Source: an uncultured Christensenellaceae bacterium (GTDB lineage: Bacteria; Bacillota; Clostridia; Christensenellales; Pumilibacteraceae). Taken from it: 11,540 bases of DNA. Numbering within the stretch: position 1 is the stretch's first letter; the number at the start of each line of letters is the position of its first letter. Where the stretch lies: the NCBI GenBank assembly GCA_910587025.1, contig CAJUKR010000049.1:1-11540 (forward strand). The letters are read 5' to 3'. Both the position numbers and the translations under genes were made by a program. Positions 1 to 7,215 of this stretch are shown here, piece after piece. A model generated the notes under the pieces. It searched no databases. It saw nothing but the letters and a program-made list of their open reading frames with translations, and was not told the DNA's origin.

Positions 1-3000
1 GAGTTCCACACTGCCCGAATAATGACACGACGTGACTATCGGTAACGTTCTGTTACCCGACGCCATGTATGTGTATGTATATTTGCCGTCGGGCGCATTG
101 TCGTATCTGTTTGCTTTGCTCGTTACTCGCCCCAAAGAGTCGTATCCGTACTTCCACGAATGCACCGCATGGTTTCCGAACACTTCATCGTATTTGTCTT
201 CGTTTCCCTTGTATACGTAATTCCGTACGCCAGCGATTCTCGGCGTGACCGTAACTTCTTCGTCGTATACAATACTCGTTATGTACTGTCCGAAATCCGT
301 CCCGATCGTATACTTCGTATCCGTAGATGACAATTGCTCTATCGCAAGACCTACCGAGCTTCGCTTTACCGCATTGCCGTCCGCGTCGTAAACGTATATA
401 TACTTATCTCCTTCGTACGGATCGTATACCGATGAAATAACGTCGGTTGCGTGCGAGCCGCCGTCGGTATTCGTATAAGTGTATTCCGCCGTTTTTCCGC
501 CAGAGACCGCTTTCGTTATACGTCCGTACTCGTCCGTAATCGTTACGATCCCGTCCGTTGCTTCGCCGCGGAAGAACGTGTCCGTACGCTTTGTTTCACG
601 GTTTGCGGTCGTTTCCGTTTTATGTTTCTGTACGACCGATTCTTCGTCGCCGTCATACTCGCAAAACGTAATTTCGTCGCTTGCCGTGTCGTAGCTTGCT
701 CCGTACTTTGCCGTACCGTCGGTGACCGTACGCAGTCGTCCGTTTTCGTATTCGAGCGTATTCGAAGCCTGCGCCGCGCCCGAGGTATATGCTTCGACTT
801 TCGTCATTCTTTCGCCGAACGCGTCATAAGCGTACTTGTTATACGGATAGCCGTCCGCAGTAGTGTATACGTCCGAAACGAAATCGTACTTATCGAACGC
901 TTCGGTCTTCGGTACGGCGTTCGGCTCGTCGTAAGCGAACGACGAAGATGCGTATGCGCTGTCCGTACGCGATACCGTGCCGTCTTCGTTCGCGGAAACG
1001 TCGTAAAGCACCGTATGTATTCCGTCACGATCGGTTATAACGGCACGCTTCGCGCTTCCGTCGTTATGGTATTCGTAGTCCGTTGTCACACCGTACGCGT
1101 CTATCTCTTTTATTACGTTACCTTTCAGATCGTACAGCGCGATCGCGACGCTTTTCCTAACGTCCGCTCCGCTCGCTTCGTCTATGCTCTTGTCCGCGGC
1201 TACGCTTACGGATGTGACCGTCGCAGTGCCTATCGCGCCTTCGCTCGCGATCGGAAGCGCGACCGTTCGGCTTCTGTTCTCGGGTGTTGCCGTTTCTGTA
1301 AAGCACGTAGCAATCTCACACGATACGGGTAATGCAAAGTCGTTGCCGCAAAGGCTCTCGGATAACTCTGCGGCGGCGTTTCCGGACAGATAGTTTATTA
1401 CGACTTCTTTTTCGTCATTGTCTTTGTCTCTGCCGTTGACTTTCAGAGTTTTGACGTTCGCGATCCTTTTTTCGCCGTTATTGCACACAACGTCGAAACA
1501 GGTTTTGCCGCATGTCGTATAGCTTTTCTTCATGTTTTTGAGCGTCTGCATTATATCCGATTCCGTCAGATATATTGCCGACGCAATTTCCGTGCTTATA
1601 TTCTCGGTTCGTTCCGCGCCCGTCTTCGCGTCAATGCTTACGATACCGAACGATCCGATATTCTCATAACGTAATTCGCGGTTGCCGAAATACGTTATCG
1701 TACGCGGCGCTTTTACAAGTCGCACGTTGCTTATATCGGCAAGCGCGGGTTTTCCGTCCGACGACTGCAACGTCATGTATATATTCGATATATCGTATCT
1801 TTCCGTTCCGTTTTCGTCGTACGAAAGGATATCCATAGGGAGTTCGACAGTTTGCCACGCCTCGAAAGCCGACGCGTCGATCTCTTTCTCGGATATATGA
1901 TTCGAATGGTCGAAAAGAGTATAATTTATTCCGACCTTGACGCGCTTTCCCGTCGAGCGGTTCCGCATTGCGAAACGGAGATTATAATACCGACAGTCTT
2001 TATAATAATTGTCGCTCTCACTCAACTTGCCGAAGTACAACCCCGTGCCGTTTGTCATAACGCTTCCGGCGCGGCGTCCGTTTATCCCTTCGTCGTCGCC
2101 GCTTAAGACAAACTCGTGACCCCGTTCTCGCGTCAGCGTTTTAAGACCGGAGCCGCTCCCCGTGCACTCGTATACACCTGTTATACGGCCTTTTCCGTCC
2201 AGTTGCACCGATACGTTTATACCTTTCTCGTTCAGCAATCGCATTTCACGCACTGTCTTATTGTCCGACGACTGTACGGAATATGAGGCGTACCGCACGA
2301 AAGTTTTTTCGAAGAACTCTCCGCTTTCGTCGATTATACCGTTCGATACGGAATATACCGTATTCCCCGCATAAACGATCCTTACGGCGGTTTTTCGCTC
2401 ATCGTCCGCGATCAGTTCGAGTTTTCCGAGCGCGGAATACGAGTATTTCGATACTGTCTTTATCGACGTGCCGACGGTCTTTTTTACTTCGATCGGTCGG
2501 TTATCCGAATAAGTATATTCCGTTCTGTACTTTTCTTTGCCGTCGTGAACGGCGGTTATCGCCGAAAGCAGTCCGTCGGCGCCGTAAGAAAACGACAGAT
2601 ATGTCATCAGCTGCGTCGCCGACATCGTACGGCTGTCGTATATGCGTGAAAGCCTGCCCGAAGCATATTCGTAAATATTTTTCGCCGTACCGTCATATCC
2701 CGAAATTTTTGCCGTCAGCCTTCCGTCTGTGAACTTCAGCATATTGCCGTTTTCGTCCTTTACCGTCTTCGCCGCTGGGTCGAGCTCCAGTCCCAAACCG
2801 TCCGCGTCGCAATACCTCGAAGGATCGCCCTCAAACGGCAAAAACACGTGAACATATCCCGCGCCGTCTATATACTTGTACGCGGAAATATCTTCGCCGA
2901 CCGTATCGTCTTCGATAAGAAATTGATGTGCGTCGGTTTTCCACCCCGACGGCATGCCCACGCAAAGCGCGGTTATGCCGTCTTTCATGTCCGTATCGTA

Positions 3001-3216
3001 TACGAGCGAAACCGAAAGCGCATGCGACCCCGCGCCGACGGTTATATCCGGCTGTACAAACAACAATCGTCTTGTCCGAAGATTGACTTTCGGGTTCTCT
3101 CCGTAATCCGAGAAACCGAGGTATCCGTCTCCGTACTCCCGCTTTTCCGTTTGTCCGCAGATAATTCTCCCGCATATACCTCGCCCGCATACCGCGGGCG
3201 TTATTTGTTTGTTCAT
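1..3216 (-). CDS. RHS/YD-repeat protein, N-terminal 1072 residues (3' end outside window)
   Basis: A single frame is open from an ATG at 3216 to the window edge with no stop, so the C-terminus is missing. The start is fixed by AGGAGT at 3226-3231, about 9 nt upstream. The early part (about residues 35-75, with DYGENPKVNLRTRRLLFVQP) resembles the N-terminal region of long Firmicute RHS proteins. YD-type repeats follow: YEYASGRLSRI (about 179), YTYSDNRPIEV (231), YSYSALGKLEL (254), YEYHNDGSAKR (710), YAYDAFGERM (794), LEYENGRL (820), DEYGRITKAV (892), YVYDADGNAV (939) and YGYDSLGRV (1019). Residues about 380-500 look like an inserted beta-sandwich, carbohydrate-binding-type domain ending ADISNVRLV. 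No signal peptide or membrane helix is visible; the N-terminus instead has a CGRGICGRIICG stretch. RHS proteins form large beta-cocoons that often carry a C-terminal toxin. Whether one exists here cannot be seen. The family call is firm; the role is unknown. Confidence 0.9.
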   Translation of the reverse strand, partial: MNKQITPAVCGRGICGRIICGQTEKREYGDGYLGFSDYGENPKVNLRTRRLLFVQPDITVGAGSHALSVSLVYDTDMKDGITALCVGMPSGWKTDAHQFLIEDDTVGEDISAYKYIDGAGYVHVFLPFEGDPSRYCDADGLGLELDPAAKTVKDENGNMLKFTDGRLTAKISGYDGTAKNIYEYASGRLSRIYDSRTMSATQLMTYLSFSYGADGLLSAITAVHDGKEKYRTEYTYSDNRPIEVKKTVGTSIKTVSKYSYSALGKLELIADDERKTAVRIVYAGNTVYSVSNGIIDESGEFFEKTFVRYASYSVQSSDNKTVREMRLLNEKGINVSVQLDGKGRITGVYECTGSGSGLKTLTRERGHEFVLSGDDEGINGRRAGSVMTNGTGLYFGKLSESDNYYKDCRYYNLRFAMRNRSTGKRVKVGINYTLFDHSNHISEKEIDASAFEAWQTVELPMDILSYDENGTERYDISNIYMTLQSSDGKPALADISNVRLVKAPRTITYFGNRELRYENIGSFGIVSIDAKTGAERTENISTEIASAIYLTESDIMQTLKNMKKSYTTCGKTCFDVVCNNGEKRIANVKTLKVNGRDKDNDEKEVVINYLSGNAAAELSESLCGNDFALPVSCEIATCFTETATPENRSRTVALPIASEGAIGTATVTSVSVAADKSIDEASGADVRKSVAIALYDLKGNVIKEIDAYGVTTDYEYHNDGSAKRAVITDRDGIHTVLYDVSANEDGTVSRTDSAYASSSFAYDEPNAVPKTEAFDKYDFVSDVYTTADGYPYNKYAYDAFGERMTKVEAYTSGAAQASNTLEYENGRLRTVTDGTAKYGASYDTASDEITFCEYDGDEESVVQKHKTETTANRETKRTDTFFRGEATDGIVTITDEYGRITKAVSGGKTAEYTYTNTDGGSHATDVISSVYDPYEGDKYIYVYDADGNAVKRSSVGLAIEQLSSTDTKYTIGTDFGQYITSIVYDEEVTVTPRIAGVRNYVYKGNEDKYDEVFGNHAVHSWKYGYDSLGRVTSKANRYDNAPDGKYTYTYMASGNRTLPIVTSCHYSGSVEL

Positions 3217-3408
3217 CTCTTTTTTACTCCTTTTTATTGTATTTACCTTAAGCGGCGCGGTGCCTGCGTCGCTTTTCGGTTTTTAGGGTACAAAAAAGGA
3301 CAGACCTCGCCTGTGCTTTTCAGGCGATAGTCTGCCCCGCTCTGTATCCTCGCTTTCGGGATTATGATTCCGGTCGGCACACTTGCTTTTTCGTCTATCC
3401 TTATTTGT
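3217..3408 (-). promoter_or_regulatory. Structured 5' leader of the RHS gene, likely transcription attenuator
   Basis: About 190 nt separate the predicted transcription start (about 3408) from the RHS start codon, and a strong intrinsic terminator sits in the middle (3292-3337). Upstream of it the minus-strand RNA can form a small hairpin, AUCC-CG-AAAG-CG-A-GGAU (about 3345-3362). An 8-nt segment GGAUAGAC (3400 down to 3393) is fully complementary, with one U-G wobble, to the terminator 3' arm GUCUGUCC (3305 down to 3298), so it competes with the terminator's own 5' arm GGGCAGAC. This is the usual logic of a riboswitch or attenuator. I compared it from memory with c-di-GMP, SAM, TPP, purine, glycine, ZTP, guanidine, fluoride and T-box patterns and found no match. 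The ligand or trigger is unknown. Confidence 0.55.
3292..3337 (-). terminator. Intrinsic terminator inside the RHS leader
   Basis: On the minus strand GGGCAGAC + UA + UCGCCUG, a 7-nt loop (AAAAGCA), CAGGCGA + G + GUCUGUCC, then six U. The outer stem has a G-U wobble that would be an A-C mismatch if the plus strand were transcribed, and only the minus strand has a U tract, so it acts on the minus strand. It lies 75 nt before the RHS start codon and after the RHS promoter. It therefore is an attenuator, or ends a short RNA of about 115 nt, rather than closing the upstream operon, which has its own terminator. Confidence 0.85.
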
Positions 3409-3414
3409 GATAAT

Positions 3415-3443
3415 ATAATATCACATTATTTCGGAAGTGTCAA
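3415..3443 (-). promoter_or_regulatory. Sigma-A promoter for the RHS leader and gene
   Basis: On the minus strand: TTGACA (3443-3438), a 17-nt spacer, TATTAT (3420-3415). It is a consensus -35 with a near-consensus -10. Predicted start about 3408. The upstream side is AT-rich (runs of A and T at 3444-3480), which could act as an UP element. Confidence 0.85.
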
Positions 3444-3484
3444 GCCTTTTTTATATGTTTTTTTAATTATTTTTCATATAAAAC

Positions 3485-3506
3485 GCGCACGGAATTTTCC
3501 GTGCGC
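3485..3506 (-). terminator. Terminator of the DUF1538/P-II operon
   Basis: A hairpin with GCGCACGG and CCGTGCGC arms plus AA/TT pairs closing a tiny loop, about 30 nt after the P-II stop codon. On the minus strand it is followed by GTTTTATAT, a modest U-rich tract. It separates this operon from the RHS promoter. Confidence 0.75.
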
Positions 3507-3534
3507 ATCGCAAATCATTGTATTGTTCTTACGA

Positions 3535-4251
3535 TCATTCTTCTTCCGTCTTTTCACGGTATTCGTCGCTCGTCGTCCCTATGCCGACAAGCGCATCCAC
3601 GGGCATGGAAAGCACCACGCCGCTTCCGTCCGTTTTAAGACCGGCTACCGACTGTACCGCTTTCATTATGTCGTTGCGCAATTCGCGCTTGGTAAGAATA
3701 AGCAGTATTTCGGTTTCGGCTCCGAGCGTCACGCCAACGAACTGTTCCACACCCGCCGAAGAAAGCGTGCGCGCGTGAACAAGCGTGCCGCCGACAGCCC
3801 CCGCCGCGCGCGTGGCTTCGAGAACCGCGTCAGACAATTCCTGTCTGTAAACGGCTGCGATAAGATCGTATTTATTTGCTGTCGACATTTTGTTTCCTCC
3901 TTTTGCGGGGATCTTATCCGCGACCACGGCGTTTGCGATAAGCGACGACAATGCGGTCAGCGGAACGGTAAAGGCTATGCCCTTCCCGACCAGATAAAGT
4001 TTCAACGAATTTACGGCAACGGACAGCAGTCTGCGCTCCATGGATTCGGGGATCACCGATACCACTATATTTTTTTCCGCGCCCGACAGTCCGAAATATT
4101 CCATGACATTGGACTTTGCCGTACCTCGGGCAAGAAACGTAAAGTGCAGACAACGGGTCTCTTCGGACAGCGCTTCCGCAAGAACGGACGCATCGTCCGG
4201 GCTTACTATGCTTATCATGAGCTTTGCTTTGTCAGTCTGTTTCTGTGGCAT
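3535..4251 (-). CDS. Tandem P-II-like regulatory protein (two fused domains)
   Basis: 238 aa, about twice the size of a normal P-II protein (about 112 aa), and made of two P-II-like halves. The N-terminal half (about 9-110) contains GKGIAFTVPL. The C-terminal half (about 128-227) has the helix EATRAAGAVGGTLVHARTL followed by DGSGVVLSMPVDALVGIGT. Both stretches match the position of the P-II nucleotide-binding B-loop, GDGKIFVxPV. P-II proteins are trimeric nucleotide sensors that bind and control transporters or enzymes. The start lies within the upstream gene's end (20-nt overlap) after GAGGTG, so translation is coupled to the DUF1538 gene, the likely target. Oddity: in-frame Met122 is preceded by a perfect Shine-Dalgarno. 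The T-loop tyrosine motif of classical GlnB is not evident, so this is a P-II-like protein, not GlnB/GlnK. Confidence 0.8.
   Translation of the reverse strand: MPQKQTDKAKLMISIVSPDDASVLAEALSEETRCLHFTFLARGTAKSNVMEYFGLSGAEKNIVVSVIPESMERRLLSVAVNSLKLYLVGKGIAFTVPLTALSSLIANAVVADKIPAKGGNKMSTANKYDLIAAVYRQELSDAVLEATRAAGAVGGTLVHARTLSSAGVEQFVGVTLGAETEILLILTKRELRNDIMKAVQSVAGLKTDGSGVVLSMPVDALVGIGTTSDEYREKTEEE
3886..3902 (-). promoter_or_regulatory. Internal ribosome binding site and ATG within the P-II gene
   Basis: AAGGAGG (3902-3896), a 7-nt spacer, then ATG (3888-3886), in frame with the 238-aa protein. It sits exactly at the junction of the two domains. Starting here would give a 117-aa single P-II-like protein beginning MSTANKYDLIAAVY, which is the normal family length. 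This signal is stronger than the one at the upstream start. Confidence 0.7.
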
Positions 4252-5761
4252 ACTTCACCTCGTATTCCGTAAGACCGTCGTCGACGACCGTAAGCCTGCG
4301 ACGCGCACGCTCCATTTTGCGGTGGTGCATGATTCCGAGCACCTGTATGGTAATCAGCGGAGTGAGCGCGACAAACGCCACACAACCGAATGCGTCTGAA
4401 AAAATATCTCTGCAGAGCATCGAACATGCGCCTATCGCCATAGGCAGTATAAACGCGCTTACCATTGCTCCGGACGCTACGCCGCCCGAGTCGAAAGCTA
4501 TGCCCGTATACATCTTAGGTGTAAAGAAAGTAAGTATGATCGCAATCGAATAACCGGGTATCAACACCCAAAGAATGGATATGCCCGTAAGTACGCGCAT
4601 CATTGCAAGACCGAGCGATATGCTCACGCCTATACACAGACTGAGCTTCATAGAACGTTCGCTTATCGCGCCCGCGGACATCTGTCGCACCTGTTTCGTA
4701 AGGACGTATACGGCAGGCTCCGCCGCGACTACGAAGAAGCCGAACAGCATGGCGATCGGAATGAGCAACGCGCCGTCGGCAAACCTCGCAAGCGCCTCGC
4801 CGAGCTCGCTGCCGACGGGCATGAAGCCGACGTTTGCGCCGGTAAGGAATATAGTCAATCCTATAAACGTGTAAATGAAACCGACCAGAACTTTGAGAAA
4901 TCCGCGTTTCGAGAACGCGCGCGTCATCAGCTGAGAAAGCAGAAAGAACGCTATTATGGGCGAAATCGCTATCAGAACTTCGAGAGCATACCCGCCCAGT
5001 CCTTCTGCGAAATGCATGAGCGCCTGTTGCGAATCGGCTACGACGGTTATGTCTTGCGGAACATACTCCGCACCGCCGATCTGAAACATGATGCCGAGTA
5101 TCTCTACGGCTATTACCGGACCGACGCTAGACAAGGCGATAAGACCGAACGAGTCGTTTCCCGAGTTTTTACCGCCGCGAACCGACGCCACACCGATACC
5201 GAGGCTCATTATAAACGGAACGGTCATCGGTCCCGTCGTTACGCCGCCCGAATCGAACGCTACGGCAATAAATCCGTTGGGTACAAACGCCACGAGCGCG
5301 AATATTACGGCATAGCCGATTATGAGCAATATGTTGAGCGGTATGCGGAAAATGATGCGAAGCATCGCGATCACGAGGAAGAACCCCACGCCGATACCGA
5401 CCGCAAGCATGAGTATGAATTCGTTGATTTCAGAAGAAACGAGCGACGCAAGTATCTGCAGATCGGGCTCGGCAAGAGTGATCACCATGCCGAGAATAAA
5501 ACTTACAAACGCGATAAGCCATATCTTACGCGTACCGGTAAGCCTCGAACCGATCTTGTTTCCTATCGGAAGCATCGCCATATCCGCGCCGATATTGAAC
5601 AGTCCCATGCCGACAACCAACGCGGCAACGCCCAAGATAAAAAGCACCACGGTACTCACGGAAAGCGGCGTGAAAATCACGCTCACCGCAAGAACGATAA
5701 GCGCGATGGGAAGCACGGACTTCAAGCTTTCCAATATCTTTTCTTTGATCGACGACATCAT
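4232..5761 (-). CDS. DUF1538 family integral membrane protein, duplicated (probable transporter)
   Basis: 509 aa, strongly hydrophobic with about a dozen membrane segments. It is an internal duplication. The first half has MGLFNIGADMAMLPIG (51-66), ITLAEPD (94-100), VAFDSGGVTTGPM (167-179) and EILGIM (220-225). The second half repeats these as GANVGFMPVGSELG (308-321), AAEPAV (346-351), IAFDSGGVASGAM (421-433) and QVLGIM (473-478). The paired AEP and AFDSGG motifs are the hallmark of the DUF1538 family, often found with P-II-like genes. A transport role is inferred from topology, the duplication and the P-II partner; the substrate is unknown. The start is firm because the first membrane segment begins near residue 15 and the next Met after Met2 is at 51. 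There is no Shine-Dalgarno. The C-terminal tail (after about 480) is charged and cytoplasmic, and overlaps the next gene. Confidence 0.88.
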   Translation of the reverse strand: MMSSIKEKILESLKSVLPIALIVLAVSVIFTPLSVSTVVLFILGVAALVVGMGLFNIGADMAMLPIGNKIGSRLTGTRKIWLIAFVSFILGMVITLAEPDLQILASLVSSEINEFILMLAVGIGVGFFLVIAMLRIIFRIPLNILLIIGYAVIFALVAFVPNGFIAVAFDSGGVTTGPMTVPFIMSLGIGVASVRGGKNSGNDSFGLIALSSVGPVIAVEILGIMFQIGGAEYVPQDITVVADSQQALMHFAEGLGGYALEVLIAISPIIAFFLLSQLMTRAFSKRGFLKVLVGFIYTFIGLTIFLTGANVGFMPVGSELGEALARFADGALLIPIAMLFGFFVVAAEPAVYVLTKQVRQMSAGAISERSMKLSLCIGVSISLGLAMMRVLTGISILWVLIPGYSIAIILTFFTPKMYTGIAFDSGGVASGAMVSAFILPMAIGACSMLCRDIFSDAFGCVAFVALTPLITIQVLGIMHHRKMERARRRLTVVDDGLTEYEVKYATETD

Positions 5762-5768
5762 ATATTTA

Positions 5769-5797
5769 TTTATATCACAAACCGCAATCTAAGTCAA
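5769..5797 (-). promoter_or_regulatory. Promoter of the DUF1538/P-II operon, leaderless type
   Basis: Minus strand: TTGACT (5797-5792), a 17-nt spacer ending TGA, TATAAA (5774-5769), an extended -10. Only 7 nt lie between the -10 and the first ATG, so transcription should begin at about 5762-5761, on or beside the start codon. Confidence 0.75.
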
Positions 5798-5835
5798 TTT
5801 CAAGAATAATACAATTACAATATCACTATAATTTT

Positions 5836-5934
5836 ATATGATTTTTTGGTCGATATATGATACAAATCGCATATATGTATGGTTAATTCCTTTTATCGGT
5901 AATAATATCACCATTCGAACTCAAAAATCATATG
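5836..5934. repeat. Imperfect inverted repeat between the DUF1538 and tRNA-Leu promoters
   Basis: ATATGATTTTTTG (5836-5848) is matched by CAAAAATCATAT (5922-5933) in inverted order with one extra T. The 5798-5964 stretch between the two divergent promoters is very AT-rich and holds no gene that I can see. In so AT-rich a tract the repeat may be chance. Confidence 0.35.
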
Positions 5935-5964
5935 AGAATAAAAAAATAAAATCGGCAAGAATAT

Positions 5965-5993
5965 TTGACAACTAACGCCGCTTGTGATATAAT
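5965..5993 (+). promoter_or_regulatory. Promoter of tRNA-Leu
   Basis: TTGACA (5965-5970), 17-nt spacer ending TGA, TATAAT (5988-5993): exact consensus in both boxes with an extended -10. Predicted start about 6000, 5 nt before the mature tRNA. Confidence 0.92.
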
Positions 5994-6004
5994 CCATATT
6001 GCTT

Positions 6005-6087
6005 GCGGTTGTGGCGGAATTGGCAGACGCGCTAGATTCAGGTTCTAGTGGGCGACCGTGCAGGTTCAACTCCTGTCAACCGCACCA
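6005..6087 (+). tRNA. tRNA-Leu, anticodon CAG
   Basis: Acceptor arms GCGGTTG (6005-6011) and CAACCGC (6077-6083), discriminator A, encoded CCA (6085-6087). The anticodon stem CTAGA/TCTAG encloses loop TTCAGGT with anticodon CAG at 6039-6041, reading CUG leucine codons. A long variable arm (class II, about 6049-6060) and the TTCAACTC T-loop region fit tRNA-Leu. It carries its own promoter and terminator, so it is transcribed alone. Confidence 0.95.
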
Positions 6088-6093
6088 TTACGA

Positions 6094-6138
6094 GCCTAAA
6101 TTGAACTATTCGAAAAATAGTTTGATTTAGGCTTTTTT
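6094..6138 (+). terminator. Intrinsic terminator of tRNA-Leu
   Basis: Long hairpin: GCCTAAAT (6094-6101) and AACTATT pair with AATAGTT and ATTTAGGC (to 6132), then six T (6133-6138). It starts 7 nt after the tRNA CCA. Confidence 0.9.
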
Positions 6139-6341
6139 CATACATTGCAAAAATGTTACACTGTAACTACTGTTTATGCGCTACGAACGACTGCTATTAA
6201 TATGAATTGCAGTGTGTAGTATTATTTGTCTATAAAAACACAACTAAAAAGTCAATATCTATATTGAATCAATAAAGAATAGACAACTAAATGCAAAAAT
6301 CCAAATACAACGGTTTTAATGCTTTTTGAGTTAAAATCAAT

Positions 6342-6369
6342 TTGAAATTATATAAAAATATGATATAAT
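6342..6369 (+). promoter_or_regulatory. Promoter of the AT-rich orphan gene, nearly leaderless
   Basis: TTGAAA (6342-6347), 16-nt spacer ending TGA, TATAAT (6364-6369), a consensus extended -10. Predicted start about 6376, giving a 5' leader of roughly 3 nt before the ATG at 6379. The preceding 6139-6341 stretch is AT-rich and shows no gene. Confidence 0.7.
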
Positions 6370-6378
6370 TATCCTATT

Positions 6379-7104
6379 ATGATTATAAGAAACTTAATTA
6401 TCAACCCAACAGCAAAACAACCGGAAATTTATGCCGCAAAAGTTTTAAAATACTGCATTTTTTCAGATACCGTATTAGTTGTTGGCGATCAAACAGAATT
6501 GAAATTACCCGATATATATTCCGAAGATTTATCTATCGGATTTGAAGTAGTGCAAATGGAAAAAGATGAAGATTTGGACACAAAATATATATGGGAAGAA
6601 ATCGAGAGAAACAATGGAAATTTTGCTCTCACAAAAAAATTCTGTGATGAAAAATTTCCGGATAAATATATTTTGGGAGAACACGACGGAAAAGTACGTT
6701 ACTTAAGGACAAATGGAAAGTCGCATAGCATTGATTGGATGAAACCAATCTATGATAGAGAAATAAATAAAAAACTAATTAAATTAAACAATGATAATTA
6801 TAGCGGAATAACCAATGAAATTAATTTATGTATAAGTATAGTACATCGAGCCAAAACACTATATGATGCGGAATTGATAGCGTATTCTTACAAACAAGCT
6901 GTAAAAAATTATGAAAAGACATTTAAAAAATTATATATTATCGAAAGCGATAAAATCTTTATTATTCATACCGATAAAATAGAAAATATTAAACCGATAA
7001 TTTGGCAAAATTGCATATGTGATTTTGAAATTACGGGAAAGGATTACATAGAAGAAATTAAAGATATTCCGTATGGAACAATTATTAGGCTACAAACAGA
7101 ATAA
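6379..7104 (+). CDS. Hypothetical protein, AT-rich orphan gene
   Basis: 241 aa, not recognised. The gene is far more AT-rich than its neighbours (about 30% GC by eye), with many AAA, ATA and AAT codons. It is flanked by AT-rich DNA and sits just after a tRNA gene, so recent acquisition is likely. The protein is soluble, Lys/Ile/Asn-rich, without signal peptide or membrane helix. A central stretch, SIGFEVVQMEKDEDL (about 52-66), is followed by a Lys-rich segment (NKKLIKLNNDNY, about 130-141) and a hydrophobic strand (EINLCISIV, about 147-155). That order recalls uncharacterised PD-(D/E)xK-like nuclease families, but this is weak inference. There is no Shine-Dalgarno; a -10 box lies 9 nt upstream. 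The start is supported by lack of another Met until about residue 59. It stands alone with its own promoter. Confidence 0.75.
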   Translation: MIIRNLIINPTAKQPEIYAAKVLKYCIFSDTVLVVGDQTELKLPDIYSEDLSIGFEVVQMEKDEDLDTKYIWEEIERNNGNFALTKKFCDEKFPDKYILGEHDGKVRYLRTNGKSHSIDWMKPIYDREINKKLIKLNNDNYSGITNEINLCISIVHRAKTLYDAELIAYSYKQAVKNYEKTFKKLYIIESDKIFIIHTDKIENIKPIIWQNCICDFEITGKDYIEEIKDIPYGTIIRLQTE

Positions 7105-7119
7105 TACAAATCGAGCACC

Positions 7120-7207
7120 CTTCAACTTACGTAATAATCCATTTGTAATATTTGCACCTATTAAGTAAATATGTTATAATGATTACACGATAAACATTAA
7201 GTTGAAG
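7120..7207. repeat. 10-bp perfect inverted repeat bracketing a promoter
   Basis: CTTCAACTTA (7120-7129) and TAAGTTGAAG (7198-7207) are exact inverted copies enclosing 68 nt that contain the promoter at 7152-7180. They could be ends of a small inserted element, an operator pair, or chance in AT-rich DNA. No target duplication is evident. Confidence 0.4.
7152..7180 (+). promoter_or_regulatory. Promoter upstream of a 24-codon ORF
   Basis: TTGCAC (7152-7157), 17-nt spacer ending TGT, TATAAT (7175-7180), an extended -10. Predicted start about 7187. It points toward the small ORF at 7216 and the shared terminator at 7351. Confidence 0.6.
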
Positions 7208-7215
7208 AAAAAATC

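Noticed and set aside
451..1332. 293-codon open frame on the plus strand
   Set aside because: It is antisense to the RHS gene. Its product is Arg/Val/Phe-rich with no recognisable domain, while the minus strand reads as clear YD repeats. Frequent TCG, ACG and TAC codons in the real gene suppress stops on the other strand.
2831..3190. 119-codon minus-strand frame beginning inside the RHS gene
   Set aside because: It overlaps the RHS reading frame in another phase, is Arg-rich and has no family resemblance.
3338..3408. Known riboswitch class in the RHS leader
   Set aside because: I compared it with remembered core motifs of c-di-GMP-I and -II, SAM, TPP, purine, glycine, ZTP, guanidine, fluoride and T-box. 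None fits, so no class is assigned.
3364..4272. 302-codon open frame on the plus strand
   Set aside because: Antisense to the P-II-like gene, spans its terminator and the RHS promoter, and gives a low-complexity basic product.
5012..5809. 265-codon open frame on the plus strand
   Set aside because: Antisense to the DUF1538 gene; the Arg/His/Tyr-rich product is typical of shadow frames.
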